A program made the position numbers and the translations under genes. This document shows positions 9,542 to 16,835 of a DNA stretch of 64,000 nt, piece after piece. The stretch is taken from positions 824,410-888,409 of the forward strand of contig NZ_JAPDMU010000001.1 in NCBI RefSeq assembly GCF_026319325.1, in the 5' to 3' direction. A model generated the notes under the pieces. It searched no databases. It had not been told where the DNA came from and saw only the letters and a list, made by a program, of their open reading frames with translations. The first letter of the stretch is position 1. Each line of letters opens with the position of its first letter. Origin of the DNA: Methylophaga sp. OBS3 (GTDB lineage Bacteria > Pseudomonadota > Gammaproteobacteria > Nitrosococcales > Methylophagaceae).

Positions 9542-10710
9542 TATTTGGCTCCTTCAGCAGTCACTTCAGTGTCAGTGGTTTCTGGTGCTTCTAACTTTTC
9601 TTCCGGCTTTTTGCTTTTGCCCATCAGCGGACGTAGGAAAGGTACTTTTGGTGCGTACTTATTCCAGATACCCGCTAAACCATTCGGGAAGAACATCACC
9701 ACCGCGATGAACAAACCGCCCATCAGGAACAACCACAATTCAGGGAATGTTTCTGAGAACGCTGTTTTACCGGCATTCACTAATAAGGTGCCGTAAACCA
9801 CACCAATCAGTGACATACGTCCACCTACTGCCGCGAAGATAACCATTTCAATTGAAGGCACAATGCCGACAAATGACGGTGACATAAAGCCAACCTGCAG
9901 CGTAAACATCGCACCACCGATTGCTGCAATCACTGCTGACACACAGAAGATAAAGATTTTGAAGTTAGATACGTCGTAACCAGAGAAACGAACGCGGTCT
10001 TCTTTATCTTTCATCGCCAATAACAATTGACCAAACTTACTGCTGAGGATGAATTTAGCCACCATAATCACGCCTAACAACAAGAAGGCATTGATGAAGT
10101 ACAACAAGTATTTCGCTTCATCAGTACGGATATCCCAACCATTTAAAGTACGTAAGTCAGTAATACCGTTGATACCACCTGTGTAGCCTTGTTGACCGAC
10201 GATTAAGACTGTCAGGATGACAGCGATAACCTGCGTGATAATGGCAAAGTAAACACCACCTACACGGCGCTTAAACATCGAGTAACCGATGATGAAAGCA
10301 AATACTGCCGGCACCACAAAAATCGCCAGGATAGTAAAAGCAAAGCTATCAAAGGGTACCCAGAACCAAGGGAGTTCATACAACTGGTTCCAGTCCATAA
10401 AGTCAGGAATACCTGGCGTAGTTTGGATGGCTGTGCTTTCTGGATCAGATGCTTCCAGTTTTAAGAACATGGCCATCGCATAACCACCCAAGCCAAAGAA
10501 GATCCCCTGCCCCAAACTCAAGATACCGCCGTAACCCCATAGTAAGACCAAGCTCACTGCGGCAAAGGCATACGTTAAATATTTACCTACCAAGTTCAGT
10601 CGGAATAAATCCAATGCCAGAGGCAAAATCACCAAGATCAGAAGGGCTAGAATCGCAATCGATATCGCACCACTTCGACCGCCTAATAATCGTTCATAGA
10701 CAAAATTCAT
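9541..10710 (-). CDS. urtC: Urea ABC transporter permease UrtC
   Basis: A 389-aa LivM-type inner-membrane permease with about ten hydrophobic helices. It has the family segment LLWGYGGILSLGQGIFFGLGGYAMAMF near residue 60, split here by the usual glycine-rich turns, and the EAA-like coupling region GYDVSNFKIFIFCVSAVIAAIGGAMF near 250. The C-terminal 30 residues are charged and cytoplasmic. It pairs with UrtB to form the membrane channel. Confidence 0.94.
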   Translation of the reverse strand: MNFVYERLLGGRSGAISIAILALLILVILPLALDLFRLNLVGKYLTYAFAAVSLVLLWGYGGILSLGQGIFFGLGGYAMAMFLKLEASDPESTAIQTTPGIPDFMDWNQLYELPWFWVPFDSFAFTILAIFVVPAVFAFIIGYSMFKRRVGGVYFAIITQVIAVILTVLIVGQQGYTGGINGITDLRTLNGWDIRTDEAKYLLYFINAFLLLGVIMVAKFILSSKFGQLLLAMKDKEDRVRFSGYDVSNFKIFIFCVSAVIAAIGGAMFTLQVGFMSPSFVGIVPSIEMVIFAAVGGRMSLIGVVYGTLLVNAGKTAFSETFPELWLFLMGGLFIAVVMFFPNGLAGIWNKYAPKVPFLRPLMGKSKKPEEKLEAPETTDTEVTAEGAK

Positions 10711-10727
10711 GAGTTACTCCCTACTGA

Positions 10728-11651
10728 TTATTTACGAACTTTGATGGAGAACAGACCTTCAGGGCGCATCATCAAAATGATAACCAGTGCCAGCAAGGTA
10801 AATACTTTCGCCATCGAGCCGCTGATGAAGAATTCCAAGATGGATTGCGCTTGCGCGATAGTAAATGCTGATGCGATTGTGCCGAACAAGCTGGCAGCAC
10901 CACCAAATACAACAACCATGAAGGTATCAACGATATATAAAGAACCAGAGGTCGGACCTGTCGAAGCAATTGTCGTAAAGGCTGCACCAGCGATACCCGC
11001 AATACCGCAACCTAATGCAAATGTCAGACGATCCACTTGTTTGGTATTAATACCAACCGCGCCACTCATTACTCGGTTTTGGGTGGTTGCACGAACATTC
11101 AAGCCCCAAGTTGAGCGGTACATCAATAAGAACACAGCAACAGTGACTAATGTTGTCAGACCCAATACAAACATACCGTTAATAGGAATGAAGATTGATT
11201 CTGTTGGTGTCCAAGAACCCATCAGCCAATCCGGTAATGTTGGGCTCACTTCACGTGCGCCGAAGATTGAACGGAATGCCTGCTGCATAATCAAACTCAG
11301 ACCCCATGTCGCTAACAGCGTGTCCAAAGGACGTTTGTAAAGGTGCCTGATGAGTACAAATTCTGTGAGATAACCAAATAACCCCGCCACAAAGAATGAG
11401 GCCACAATGGCTATTAAGAAGTAGTAATTCATTAACTCTGGGAAATACGTTTGAGTCACTACTGAGAGCAAGTATGTCGTATAGGCGCCCATCGCCATAA
11501 ATTCACCGTGGGCCATGTTAATCACGCCCATTTGTCCAAATATAATCGCCAATCCCAGCGCCATTAGCAGTAACACGCTGAAAAGACTGATCCCGGCAAA
11601 GCCCTGCATGGCTAAAATTGAGGTCAATTCCTGTATTGAATACTCACCCAT
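10728..11651 (-). CDS. urtB: Urea ABC transporter permease UrtB
   Basis: A 307-aa LivH-type permease with about eight hydrophobic segments. Recognisable motifs are GLAIIFGQMGVINMAHGEFMA near residue 32 and the LDTLLATWGLSLIMQQ region near 110. The C-terminus ends with the common MMRPEGLFSIKVRK. It lies 114 nt after urtA, the largest gap in the operon, and that gap holds a stable UUCG hairpin. Confidence 0.94.
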   Translation of the reverse strand: MGEYSIQELTSILAMQGFAGISLFSVLLLMALGLAIIFGQMGVINMAHGEFMAMGAYTTYLLSVVTQTYFPELMNYYFLIAIVASFFVAGLFGYLTEFVLIRHLYKRPLDTLLATWGLSLIMQQAFRSIFGAREVSPTLPDWLMGSWTPTESIFIPINGMFVLGLTTLVTVAVFLLMYRSTWGLNVRATTQNRVMSGAVGINTKQVDRLTFALGCGIAGIAGAAFTTIASTGPTSGSLYIVDTFMVVVFGGAASLFGTIASAFTIAQAQSILEFFISGSMAKVFTLLALVIILMMRPEGLFSIKVRK

Positions 11652-11717
11652 AACGGATACTCCGTAGTTTTCTGTTAATCAAAGGGTTGTTTTGTTGGGG
11701 ACTGGCTTTCACAAGTT

Positions 11718-11737
11718 GGGCTGGCCGAAGCCAGCCC
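11718..11737 (-). promoter_or_regulatory. Intercistronic cUUCGg hairpin between urtA and urtB
   Basis: In the mRNA sense the sequence is an exact 8-bp stem GGGCUGGC/GCCAGCCC closed by a UUCG tetraloop with a C-G closing pair, one of the most stable RNA hairpins. No U-run follows, so it is not a normal terminator. Hairpins after binding-protein genes commonly protect the upstream mRNA and give excess binding protein. That role is inference here. Confidence 0.6.
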
Positions 11738-11765
11738 GTTTTACTGTGAAACTTACAGTTAAGGC

Positions 11766-13016
11766 CTATTGGTAACCTTCTGGGAATGGATTTGGTTCGA
11801 TTAAATCCGATTCATAAACAACGGTTGCCTGACCATCTTTGTTCCACTGACCGATGCGGGTTTTACTCCACAAGTGGTGGTTAGGATGCAGTTTGACGTA
11901 GCCTTCTGGCGCAGTATCAAGCTCGATTTCGCCAGTACGTGATACTTCAACCACTTTATCGATATCGAAGCTACCAGCTTTCTCAACCGCAGCTTTCCAC
12001 AACCATGGGCCAAGGTAAGCAGCTTGTGTTACGTCACCGATAACACTGTCATCGCCGTGCATTTCTTTAAATGCTTTTACGAATTCAGCATTGTTTGGGT
12101 TATCCAAGCTTTGGAAGTACTTCATTACTGAGTAGAAACCTTCCAGGTTTTCACCACCGATACCTAAGACTTCGTCTTCAGTAACAGACAGTGTTAACAG
12201 TGTTTGCTTGTCAGATGTAATACCTGCAGCATTCAACTGCTTGAACCAAGCAACGTTACTACCGCCCACAACCGCAGCGAAGATAACGTCAGGTTTTCTC
12301 AGACGGATTTTGTTGATAACAGAACCAAATTGCGTATCACCTAATGGTTTGTACTCTTCACCTACAACTTTACCGCCCAGTACTTTTTCGATATGGATAC
12401 GTGCGATTTTCATTGAGGTACGAGGCCAGATGTAATCTGAACCAATCAGATAAAACGTTTTAGCGTCTTTTTCTTTAGCAACCCAATCCAGACCTGCCAA
12501 GATTTGTTGTGTCGCTTCTTGACCTGTGTAGATTACGTTTTTAGATTGTTCCAAACCTTCATAGAACGTTGGGTAGTACAGCAGACCATTTTCTTTTTCG
12601 AAAACAGGCAACGCTGCTTTACGTGACGCTGAAGTCCAGCAACCAAATACTGCTGCAACGTTGTCATTTACCAACAATTTACGAGATTTTTCAGCGAATG
12701 TTGGCCAGTCACTAGCACCATCTTCCTGAATGATTTCGATTTGACGACCAAGAATACCGCCACTCTCGTTGATCTGTTTAATGGCTAACTTTTCAGCTTC
12801 TTGAGCACCTGTTTCACTGATAGCCATGGTGCCTGTCAGTGAGTGCAAAATACCAACTGTTACTGTGTCATCAGTAACCGCCAAGCCTGTTGTGTTGACG
12901 TCAGCAGTCGGATAATCCGCTGCTACTGCGCTGGTAGTAATGAAGCCAGCAGCTACCATTGCACTTAACAGTGCGCCGGTTTTTCCCAAGAACTTTCTTC
13001 GACTAAAGTAACTCAT
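11766..13016 (-). CDS. urtA: Urea/short-chain amide binding protein UrtA, Tat-exported
   Basis: A 416-aa periplasmic substrate-binding protein of the UrtA/AmiC-like family. The N-terminus SRRKFLGKTG is a twin-arginine signal, followed by a hydrophobic stretch and an AVA-ADYP cleavage region near residue 32. The mature part contains VTVGILHSLTGTMAISE, IIQEDGASDWPTFAEK, FGCWTSASRKA and YIWPRTS, typical of urea-binding family members. It feeds UrtBC. The homologous FmdD of Methylophilus binds short-chain amides and urea, so the exact ligand here is open. It starts 60 nt after fmdB and may be co-transcribed with the porin-fmdA-fmdB genes. Confidence 0.95.
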   Translation of the reverse strand: MSYFSRRKFLGKTGALLSAMVAAGFITTSAVAADYPTADVNTTGLAVTDDTVTVGILHSLTGTMAISETGAQEAEKLAIKQINESGGILGRQIEIIQEDGASDWPTFAEKSRKLLVNDNVAAVFGCWTSASRKAALPVFEKENGLLYYPTFYEGLEQSKNVIYTGQEATQQILAGLDWVAKEKDAKTFYLIGSDYIWPRTSMKIARIHIEKVLGGKVVGEEYKPLGDTQFGSVINKIRLRKPDVIFAAVVGGSNVAWFKQLNAAGITSDKQTLLTLSVTEDEVLGIGGENLEGFYSVMKYFQSLDNPNNAEFVKAFKEMHGDDSVIGDVTQAAYLGPWLWKAAVEKAGSFDIDKVVEVSRTGEIELDTAPEGYVKLHPNHHLWSKTRIGQWNKDGQATVVYESDLIEPNPFPEGYQ

Positions 13017-13076
13017 CGTTTATCTCCTGATTGTCAAAAAATGTCGAACAGCGTTGTTCATTTCGTTAACGGGTGA

Positions 13077-13418
13077 TCAATGTCCGATCATCCAAGGTCT
13101 TGCGGTTTTCTTGGTCTGCATTTGCAAACCATTAGGGTTAGATTTGGCAGCCTGACTACCGCTGTCCGACTTGCAGGTATGTGTTCCTGAACACCCACAA
13201 CTAGAACGTCTTACTTTTCTCGGTTCATGTGCAGATTTTTCATTTCGCTCATTAGCAACCCGAGTGTTGCGATCCATCAGTGCCAGATAAGGAGCCGAAA
13301 TAATCCGGCTTGCCATCTCGCCACATTCAGGACAACTCACCGATTCACTGGCTTCACTCATTTTGCGTAATGCGGAAAACTCACCACATTCAGAACAACG
13401 GTAGTCATAAATTGGCAT
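13077..13418 (-). CDS. fmdB: FmdB-type zinc-ribbon protein
   Basis: A 113-aa protein with the FmdB zinc-ribbon at its N-terminus: MPIYDYRCSECG and, 17 residues later, CPECG, giving two CxxC pairs. A second Cys group (SCGCSGTHTC) lies near residue 73, followed by a basic tail ending RPWMIGH. I start at the ATG at 13418, which has AAGGGG 7 nt upstream; a TTG two codons earlier is less likely. In Methylophilus FmdB was proposed to regulate the formamidase genes. It sits between fmdA and urtA, 15 nt after fmdA. Its molecular role is not settled. Confidence 0.85.
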   Translation of the reverse strand: MPIYDYRCSECGEFSALRKMSEASESVSCPECGEMASRIISAPYLALMDRNTRVANERNEKSAHEPRKVRRSSCGCSGTHTCKSDSGSQAAKSNPNGLQMQTKKTARPWMIGH

Positions 13419-13433
13419 AACCAAACCCCTTGC

Positions 13434-14657
13434 TTAGGAAGTTGAACTCAAGTCACTGCCCGGGGTGACAAACTCAATTGGGCCATCAACAGAAGGATTG
13501 ATGTCAAAGTCAAAGATCTCTGTCGGGATCCATAACGTGGCACAAGCATTCGGGATATCAACCACACCACTGATATGACCTTGAACCGGCGCTGTACCTA
13601 AAATCGACAAGGCTTGTTCACCCGTGTAACCGAATTTCTTCAGATACTCGATGGCGTTCAAACACGCTTGGCGATAAGCAACATGAACATCCAGATAGTG
13701 CTGCTTGCCTTGTTCGTCGACAGAGATACCTTCAAACATTAAGAAGTCACCGTAAGTCGGTACCAGTGGGCTGTTTTTGAACAATGGGTTCTTGATGCCG
13801 TACTTCTTAACACCGTCTTTGATCAGGCTAACTTTGATATCTAAATAACCTGCCATTTCGATGGCACCACAGAATGTGATTTCACCATCACCTTGTGAGA
13901 AGTGAAGGTCACCCATTGATAGGCCACCGTCTTTCACATAAACAGGGAAGTAGATTTTCGAACCTTTGGTCAGATCTTTAATGTCACAGTTACCGCCATG
14001 CTCACGTGGTGGCACAGTACGCGCACCTTCTTGAGCAGCTTTCACTGCTTCATCACCTTTCAAACGGCCCATAACAGCAGCTTGTTGTTCAGGTGGTAAT
14101 GCCAGTGGTGGCACACGATCAGGTTCAGTTGCAATCAGCTCAGCTTCACGCTTATTCCACTCTTCCAACATTTCGCGTGATGGCAAACAACCAATCAGAC
14201 CTGGATGCATAATGCCGGCGAATTTCACGTTAGGAACATGACGTGATGAGGTGTAAATACCATGGAAATCCCAGATTGATTTACGTGCTTCTGGGAAGTG
14301 GTCAGTTAAGAAACCACCGCCATTCTCTTTAGCAAAGAACGCATTGAAACCCCATTGTTGGTCTTCAAACGTACCAACATCGAGAATCTCAACGACCATC
14401 AAATCGCCTGGTTCTGCACCTTCAACCCCGATTGGGCCACTGAGGTAATGCACCTGCAGCAAGTCAACGTCACGAATATCATCCGCACTGTCGTTGTTAT
14501 CAATCTGGCCACCGGTCCAGTCCATACACTCAACACGGAACTCATCACCGGGTTTGACCATAGCGATCATGGGCAAATCTGGATGCCAGCGATTATGGAT
14601 CTGGCCATCCTGCTCCCATGGTTTCTTGTCAAAATCGAGTTTTACCAACGTTTTCAT
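13434..14657 (-). CDS. fmdA: Formamidase FmdA
   Basis: A 407-aa enzyme of the acetamidase/formamidase (FmdA_AmdA) family that hydrolyses formamide and other short amides to ammonium and the acid in the cytoplasm. The opening WHPDLPMIAMVKPGDEFRVE, the GDLMVVEILDVG region, the GIMHPGLIGCLPS motif, VPPREHGGNCDIKDL and HFSQGDGEITFCGAIE are family hallmarks. Length matches the Methylophilus enzyme (about 405-410). The gene lies 43 nt after the porin gene, in an order that agrees with the fmd cluster of methylotrophs. It releases formate, usable by a methylotroph, as well as ammonium. Confidence 0.95.
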   Translation of the reverse strand: MKTLVKLDFDKKPWEQDGQIHNRWHPDLPMIAMVKPGDEFRVECMDWTGGQIDNNDSADDIRDVDLLQVHYLSGPIGVEGAEPGDLMVVEILDVGTFEDQQWGFNAFFAKENGGGFLTDHFPEARKSIWDFHGIYTSSRHVPNVKFAGIMHPGLIGCLPSREMLEEWNKREAELIATEPDRVPPLALPPEQQAAVMGRLKGDEAVKAAQEGARTVPPREHGGNCDIKDLTKGSKIYFPVYVKDGGLSMGDLHFSQGDGEITFCGAIEMAGYLDIKVSLIKDGVKKYGIKNPLFKNSPLVPTYGDFLMFEGISVDEQGKQHYLDVHVAYRQACLNAIEYLKKFGYTGEQALSILGTAPVQGHISGVVDIPNACATLWIPTEIFDFDINPSVDGPIEFVTPGSDLSSTS

Positions 14658-14700
14658 CTCTATCTCCTACTTTGGAAAACAAATTTGCCTAGAAATGCGA

Positions 14701-15819
14701 TTAGAATTGCAGCTGCATTGAAACAACGAATTGGTCTTGATCAGCTAAACCTTCTCTTTCCAAGTCGCGATACACAGCTGTAACAGATGCGTTATAGCCA
14801 TCCATGAAGTAGTTCAAACCAAAGTCAGTACGTTCGGTTTCACCAGCGTCAGAATCAAAGCTTTGGTAGCGAACGAATGGCATGAATTGTCCCCAACCAA
14901 TTTTTTCTTTGAAGATAAAACCAGTACTTACGTAGTACGCATCACCTTGTTCTGAAAGGAAGACATCATCAGTGTCGTAGTCAAAGTAGGCAGCCTCAAG
15001 AGACACCGCACCAGCAGCGACTTTTTTCTCAACTAATAAGTCAACAGTCCATTGAGAGTAGTCACCAACATCTGTTGCAGAAGCAGCGCCATCACCTTTA
15101 TGACGACCCGCAACACCAATGGTGAAGATATCTTTGGTACCTAAGTAATTACCTGTGCCGTAATAACCTGGCTCTTTATCCCAGAAGCTGTATTGCAAGC
15201 GTCCGGCATACATCAGGTCATCATCTTGATCTGGGTTGTTATCGACATCAGCAATACCGCTGAACTCGAAAATTTTGTCGGCTTCGAAAGCACCGAAAGA
15301 GTACGCAAGACGTTGGTCAAAAGCAGTTGCAACTAATGCCACACCGTCATCACGACCGATAGTGCCGCCATTCCAACCATAACGTGCAGTAATATTTGCC
15401 CAGTAGCCATCACCTGATGTGTAATAAGGACCTGCCATGTTGGCACGGCTACTTGGTGACAAGAAACGACCAGCCCATAAAGCCATATCAGGTGTGAATT
15501 GGAAAATACCAACAGCATCGATAACTTGGAAAGTATCGTTACCACCCGACTTTTCTGAGTTAAACATCCCTTTGATGTATTTGTTCAGAGAACCTGAGAG
15601 GTATAAACGTGCACTATCCAATTCGAAGTCGTTACTATTGCCACCATCATTTGCAGCGTCTTCTAAATTGCTATAGCTAGCACGCATACCAAAACCGACG
15701 CTTACATACTGATCTTCACCAAATGTAATCGTACCGGCCGCATGCGATGCCGTTGCAGGCATCAAGGTAGCAGTAGAGGCCAAGGCGACCAAACTAGCGA
15801 TCTTGTTCAATTTTTTCAT
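14701..15819 (-). CDS. fmdC: Outer-membrane porin, FmdC-like
   Basis: A 372-aa protein with a signal peptide (KKLNKIASLVALASTATLMPATASHA) and a C-terminus ending in F (MQLQF), the outer-membrane assembly signature. Alternating aromatic beta-strand patterns run through the protein (for example YISVG-like starts, LYLSGSLNKYIKGMFN, FGLNYFMDGYNASV). It resembles porins of the phosphate-selective O/P type. A strong AGGAGA Shine-Dalgarno precedes the ATG. Being first of the amide/urea operon, it most likely admits urea and short amides, as proposed for FmdC of Methylophilus. Porin identity is firm; substrate is inferred from context. Confidence 0.85.
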   Translation of the reverse strand: MKKLNKIASLVALASTATLMPATASHAAGTITFGEDQYVSVGFGMRASYSNLEDAANDGGNSNDFELDSARLYLSGSLNKYIKGMFNSEKSGGNDTFQVIDAVGIFQFTPDMALWAGRFLSPSSRANMAGPYYTSGDGYWANITARYGWNGGTIGRDDGVALVATAFDQRLAYSFGAFEADKIFEFSGIADVDNNPDQDDDLMYAGRLQYSFWDKEPGYYGTGNYLGTKDIFTIGVAGRHKGDGAASATDVGDYSQWTVDLLVEKKVAAGAVSLEAAYFDYDTDDVFLSEQGDAYYVSTGFIFKEKIGWGQFMPFVRYQSFDSDAGETERTDFGLNYFMDGYNASVTAVYRDLEREGLADQDQFVVSMQLQF

Positions 15820-15898
15820 TTTCTTCTCCTGAAAGACTCACTTGATAAGAGTGTTGTTGAATTCGCCTCGGTGCTCTTCAACTAAACAGTCGAGAGCC

Positions 15899-15943
15899 AT
15901 ACTAGTCAGGAGGGGGTTGAGCTTAAATACGTCAAATTGCGTA
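15899..15943 (-). promoter_or_regulatory. Candidate activator site and promoter of the fmd-urt-ure operon
   Basis: The dyad TACGTCAAATTGCGTA (15928-15943) matches the palindrome in front of the permease-kinase gene at 13 of 16 positions. On the minus strand a weak -35 (TTTAAG) and a TAGTAT -10-like box at 15904-15899 follow with 17 bp spacing. The dyad centre to -10 distance is about 31.5 bp, against 32.5 bp at the kinase gene. A further half-site (ACTGCGTA) adjoins on the far side. Confidence 0.5.
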
Positions 15944-16010
15944 CATGACTGCGTAGTCGTTTCGGTTAATCTGTCAGCACTGAATTAATACAAGAACTTA
16001 AGGAGTAGTC

Positions 16011-16502
16011 ATGAAACCTTGCGTCAACTACGTATCAGGCACATTGCTATTAAGTAGCCTGCTTTTATTAACAGGCTGTGGTGCAGAGTTCAGTTATAAA
16101 CGCGGCGCCCAAGCCCCAGACTTTCAAAATGAGAAACAGCGCTGTGAAACTTCAACGTCTACTGAAACTGAACTTGATCAATGTTTAGAAGAAAAAGGTT
16201 GGTTAGTCGTTAGTCCAGATAAACCATTTCTGCCATTAAGTCGTGGTGAGTCGAAAACAATTGCCGTTGCTGGCGATGTCATGGAGGAAATAGAAGAATC
16301 TAAACCCGTTGATCCACTAGAGCCACTCGAAGTGAACTCATGGTGGCGTTTAGGCGCTGGCCCAGAGCAGTTAATGACAGATAGTGAAAACTGCGTAGCT
16401 GAGCTCGGTGAAGAACACTCACCAAAAGCGAATATGAGTCTTGTAACGAGAGGATTAATTGCCTGTATGCAAAAAGAAGGTTGGGCAGTGTTACTTAAGT
16501 AA
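16011..16502 (+). CDS. Lipoprotein with two Cys-pair repeats, function unknown
   Basis: A 163-aa predicted lipoprotein. The signal peptide ends in the lipobox LLTGC, giving a lipidated Cys at residue 23. Two similar modules are visible: residues 39-67 (EKQRCET...LDQCLEEKGW) and 126-160 (DSENCVAEL...IACMQKEGW), each with two cysteines and a closing (E/K)KGW-type motif, so paired disulfides in the periplasm are likely. An AAGGAG Shine-Dalgarno sits 5 nt before the ATG. It is divergent from the porin operon and closed by a strong terminator. I do not recognise a function. Confidence 0.8.
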   Translation: MKPCVNYVSGTLLLSSLLLLTGCGAEFSYKRGAQAPDFQNEKQRCETSTSTETELDQCLEEKGWLVVSPDKPFLPLSRGESKTIAVAGDVMEEIEESKPVDPLEPLEVNSWWRLGAGPEQLMTDSENCVAELGEEHSPKANMSLVTRGLIACMQKEGWAVLLK

Positions 16503-16511
16503 CTTTCAGAT

Positions 16512-16555
16512 AACAAAAAGCCCGTAAGGCTATTTAGCTTTACGGGCTTTTTGTT
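16512..16555 (+). terminator. Rho-independent terminator after the lipoprotein gene
   Basis: Perfect 16-bp arms (AACAAAAAGCCCGTAA and its complement) flank a 12-nt loop, with a T-run at the 3' side. It starts 9 nt after the stop codon and marks the left chromosomal flank of the island. Confidence 0.92.
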
Positions 16556-16563
16556 ATTCAATT

Positions 16564-16622
16564 TGGTCGGGACAGAAGGATTTGAACCTTCGCCCCCTTG
16601 CACCCCATGCAAGTGCTTTACC
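16564..16622 (-). pseudogene. Duplicated 3' part of tRNA-Pro(GGG), distal att site
   Basis: About 53 nt match the 3' two-thirds of the intact tRNA-Pro at 22000-22076 with three mismatches, including 23 identical bases over the anticodon arm and the 3' CCA. The D-arm and 5' acceptor strand are missing, so this is not a tRNA gene. Two of the mismatches lie on opposite sides of the T-stem and preserve pairing. This is the usual scar of an element inserted into the 3' end of a tRNA gene. Confidence 0.85.
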
Positions 16623-16650
16623 CTTACTTTTCAATAACTTAAACAATTTT

Positions 16651-16713
16651 ACGCGGAAAAGAAGCAATACTTATGTACTTGTTTTGCCTAGTTTTTATAT
16701 TTTGTTTCCGCGT
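16651..16713. repeat. Left-end arm-like repeats (inverted pair)
   Basis: ACGCGGAAA at 16651-16659 and TGTTTCCGCGT at 16703-16713 are inverted copies of the same 9-11 bp sequence. They lie 30-90 bp inside the left tRNA duplicate. The spacing and multiplicity recall arm-type binding sites of tyrosine recombinases. Confidence 0.55.
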
Positions 16714-16835
16714 ACTTTCTGCAACTAATCCTGAACGATACGCTCAATTTCATGACCACTTTCGCCCAAACTCACCATCAAAAGAAGGTATCACTTTGAA
16801 GTTACATTCCGAGATAGTTAGTCTGAATGTATTGT

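Noticed and set aside
16178..16612. 144-codon minus-strand open frame across the lipoprotein gene and terminator
   Set aside because: It is antisense to a well-supported gene, runs through a terminator and ends in the tRNA fragment.
16564..16640. A second complete tRNA-Pro gene
   Set aside because: The T-arm, anticodon arm and CCA are present but the D-arm and 5' acceptor strand are not; it reads as a duplicated 3' end.
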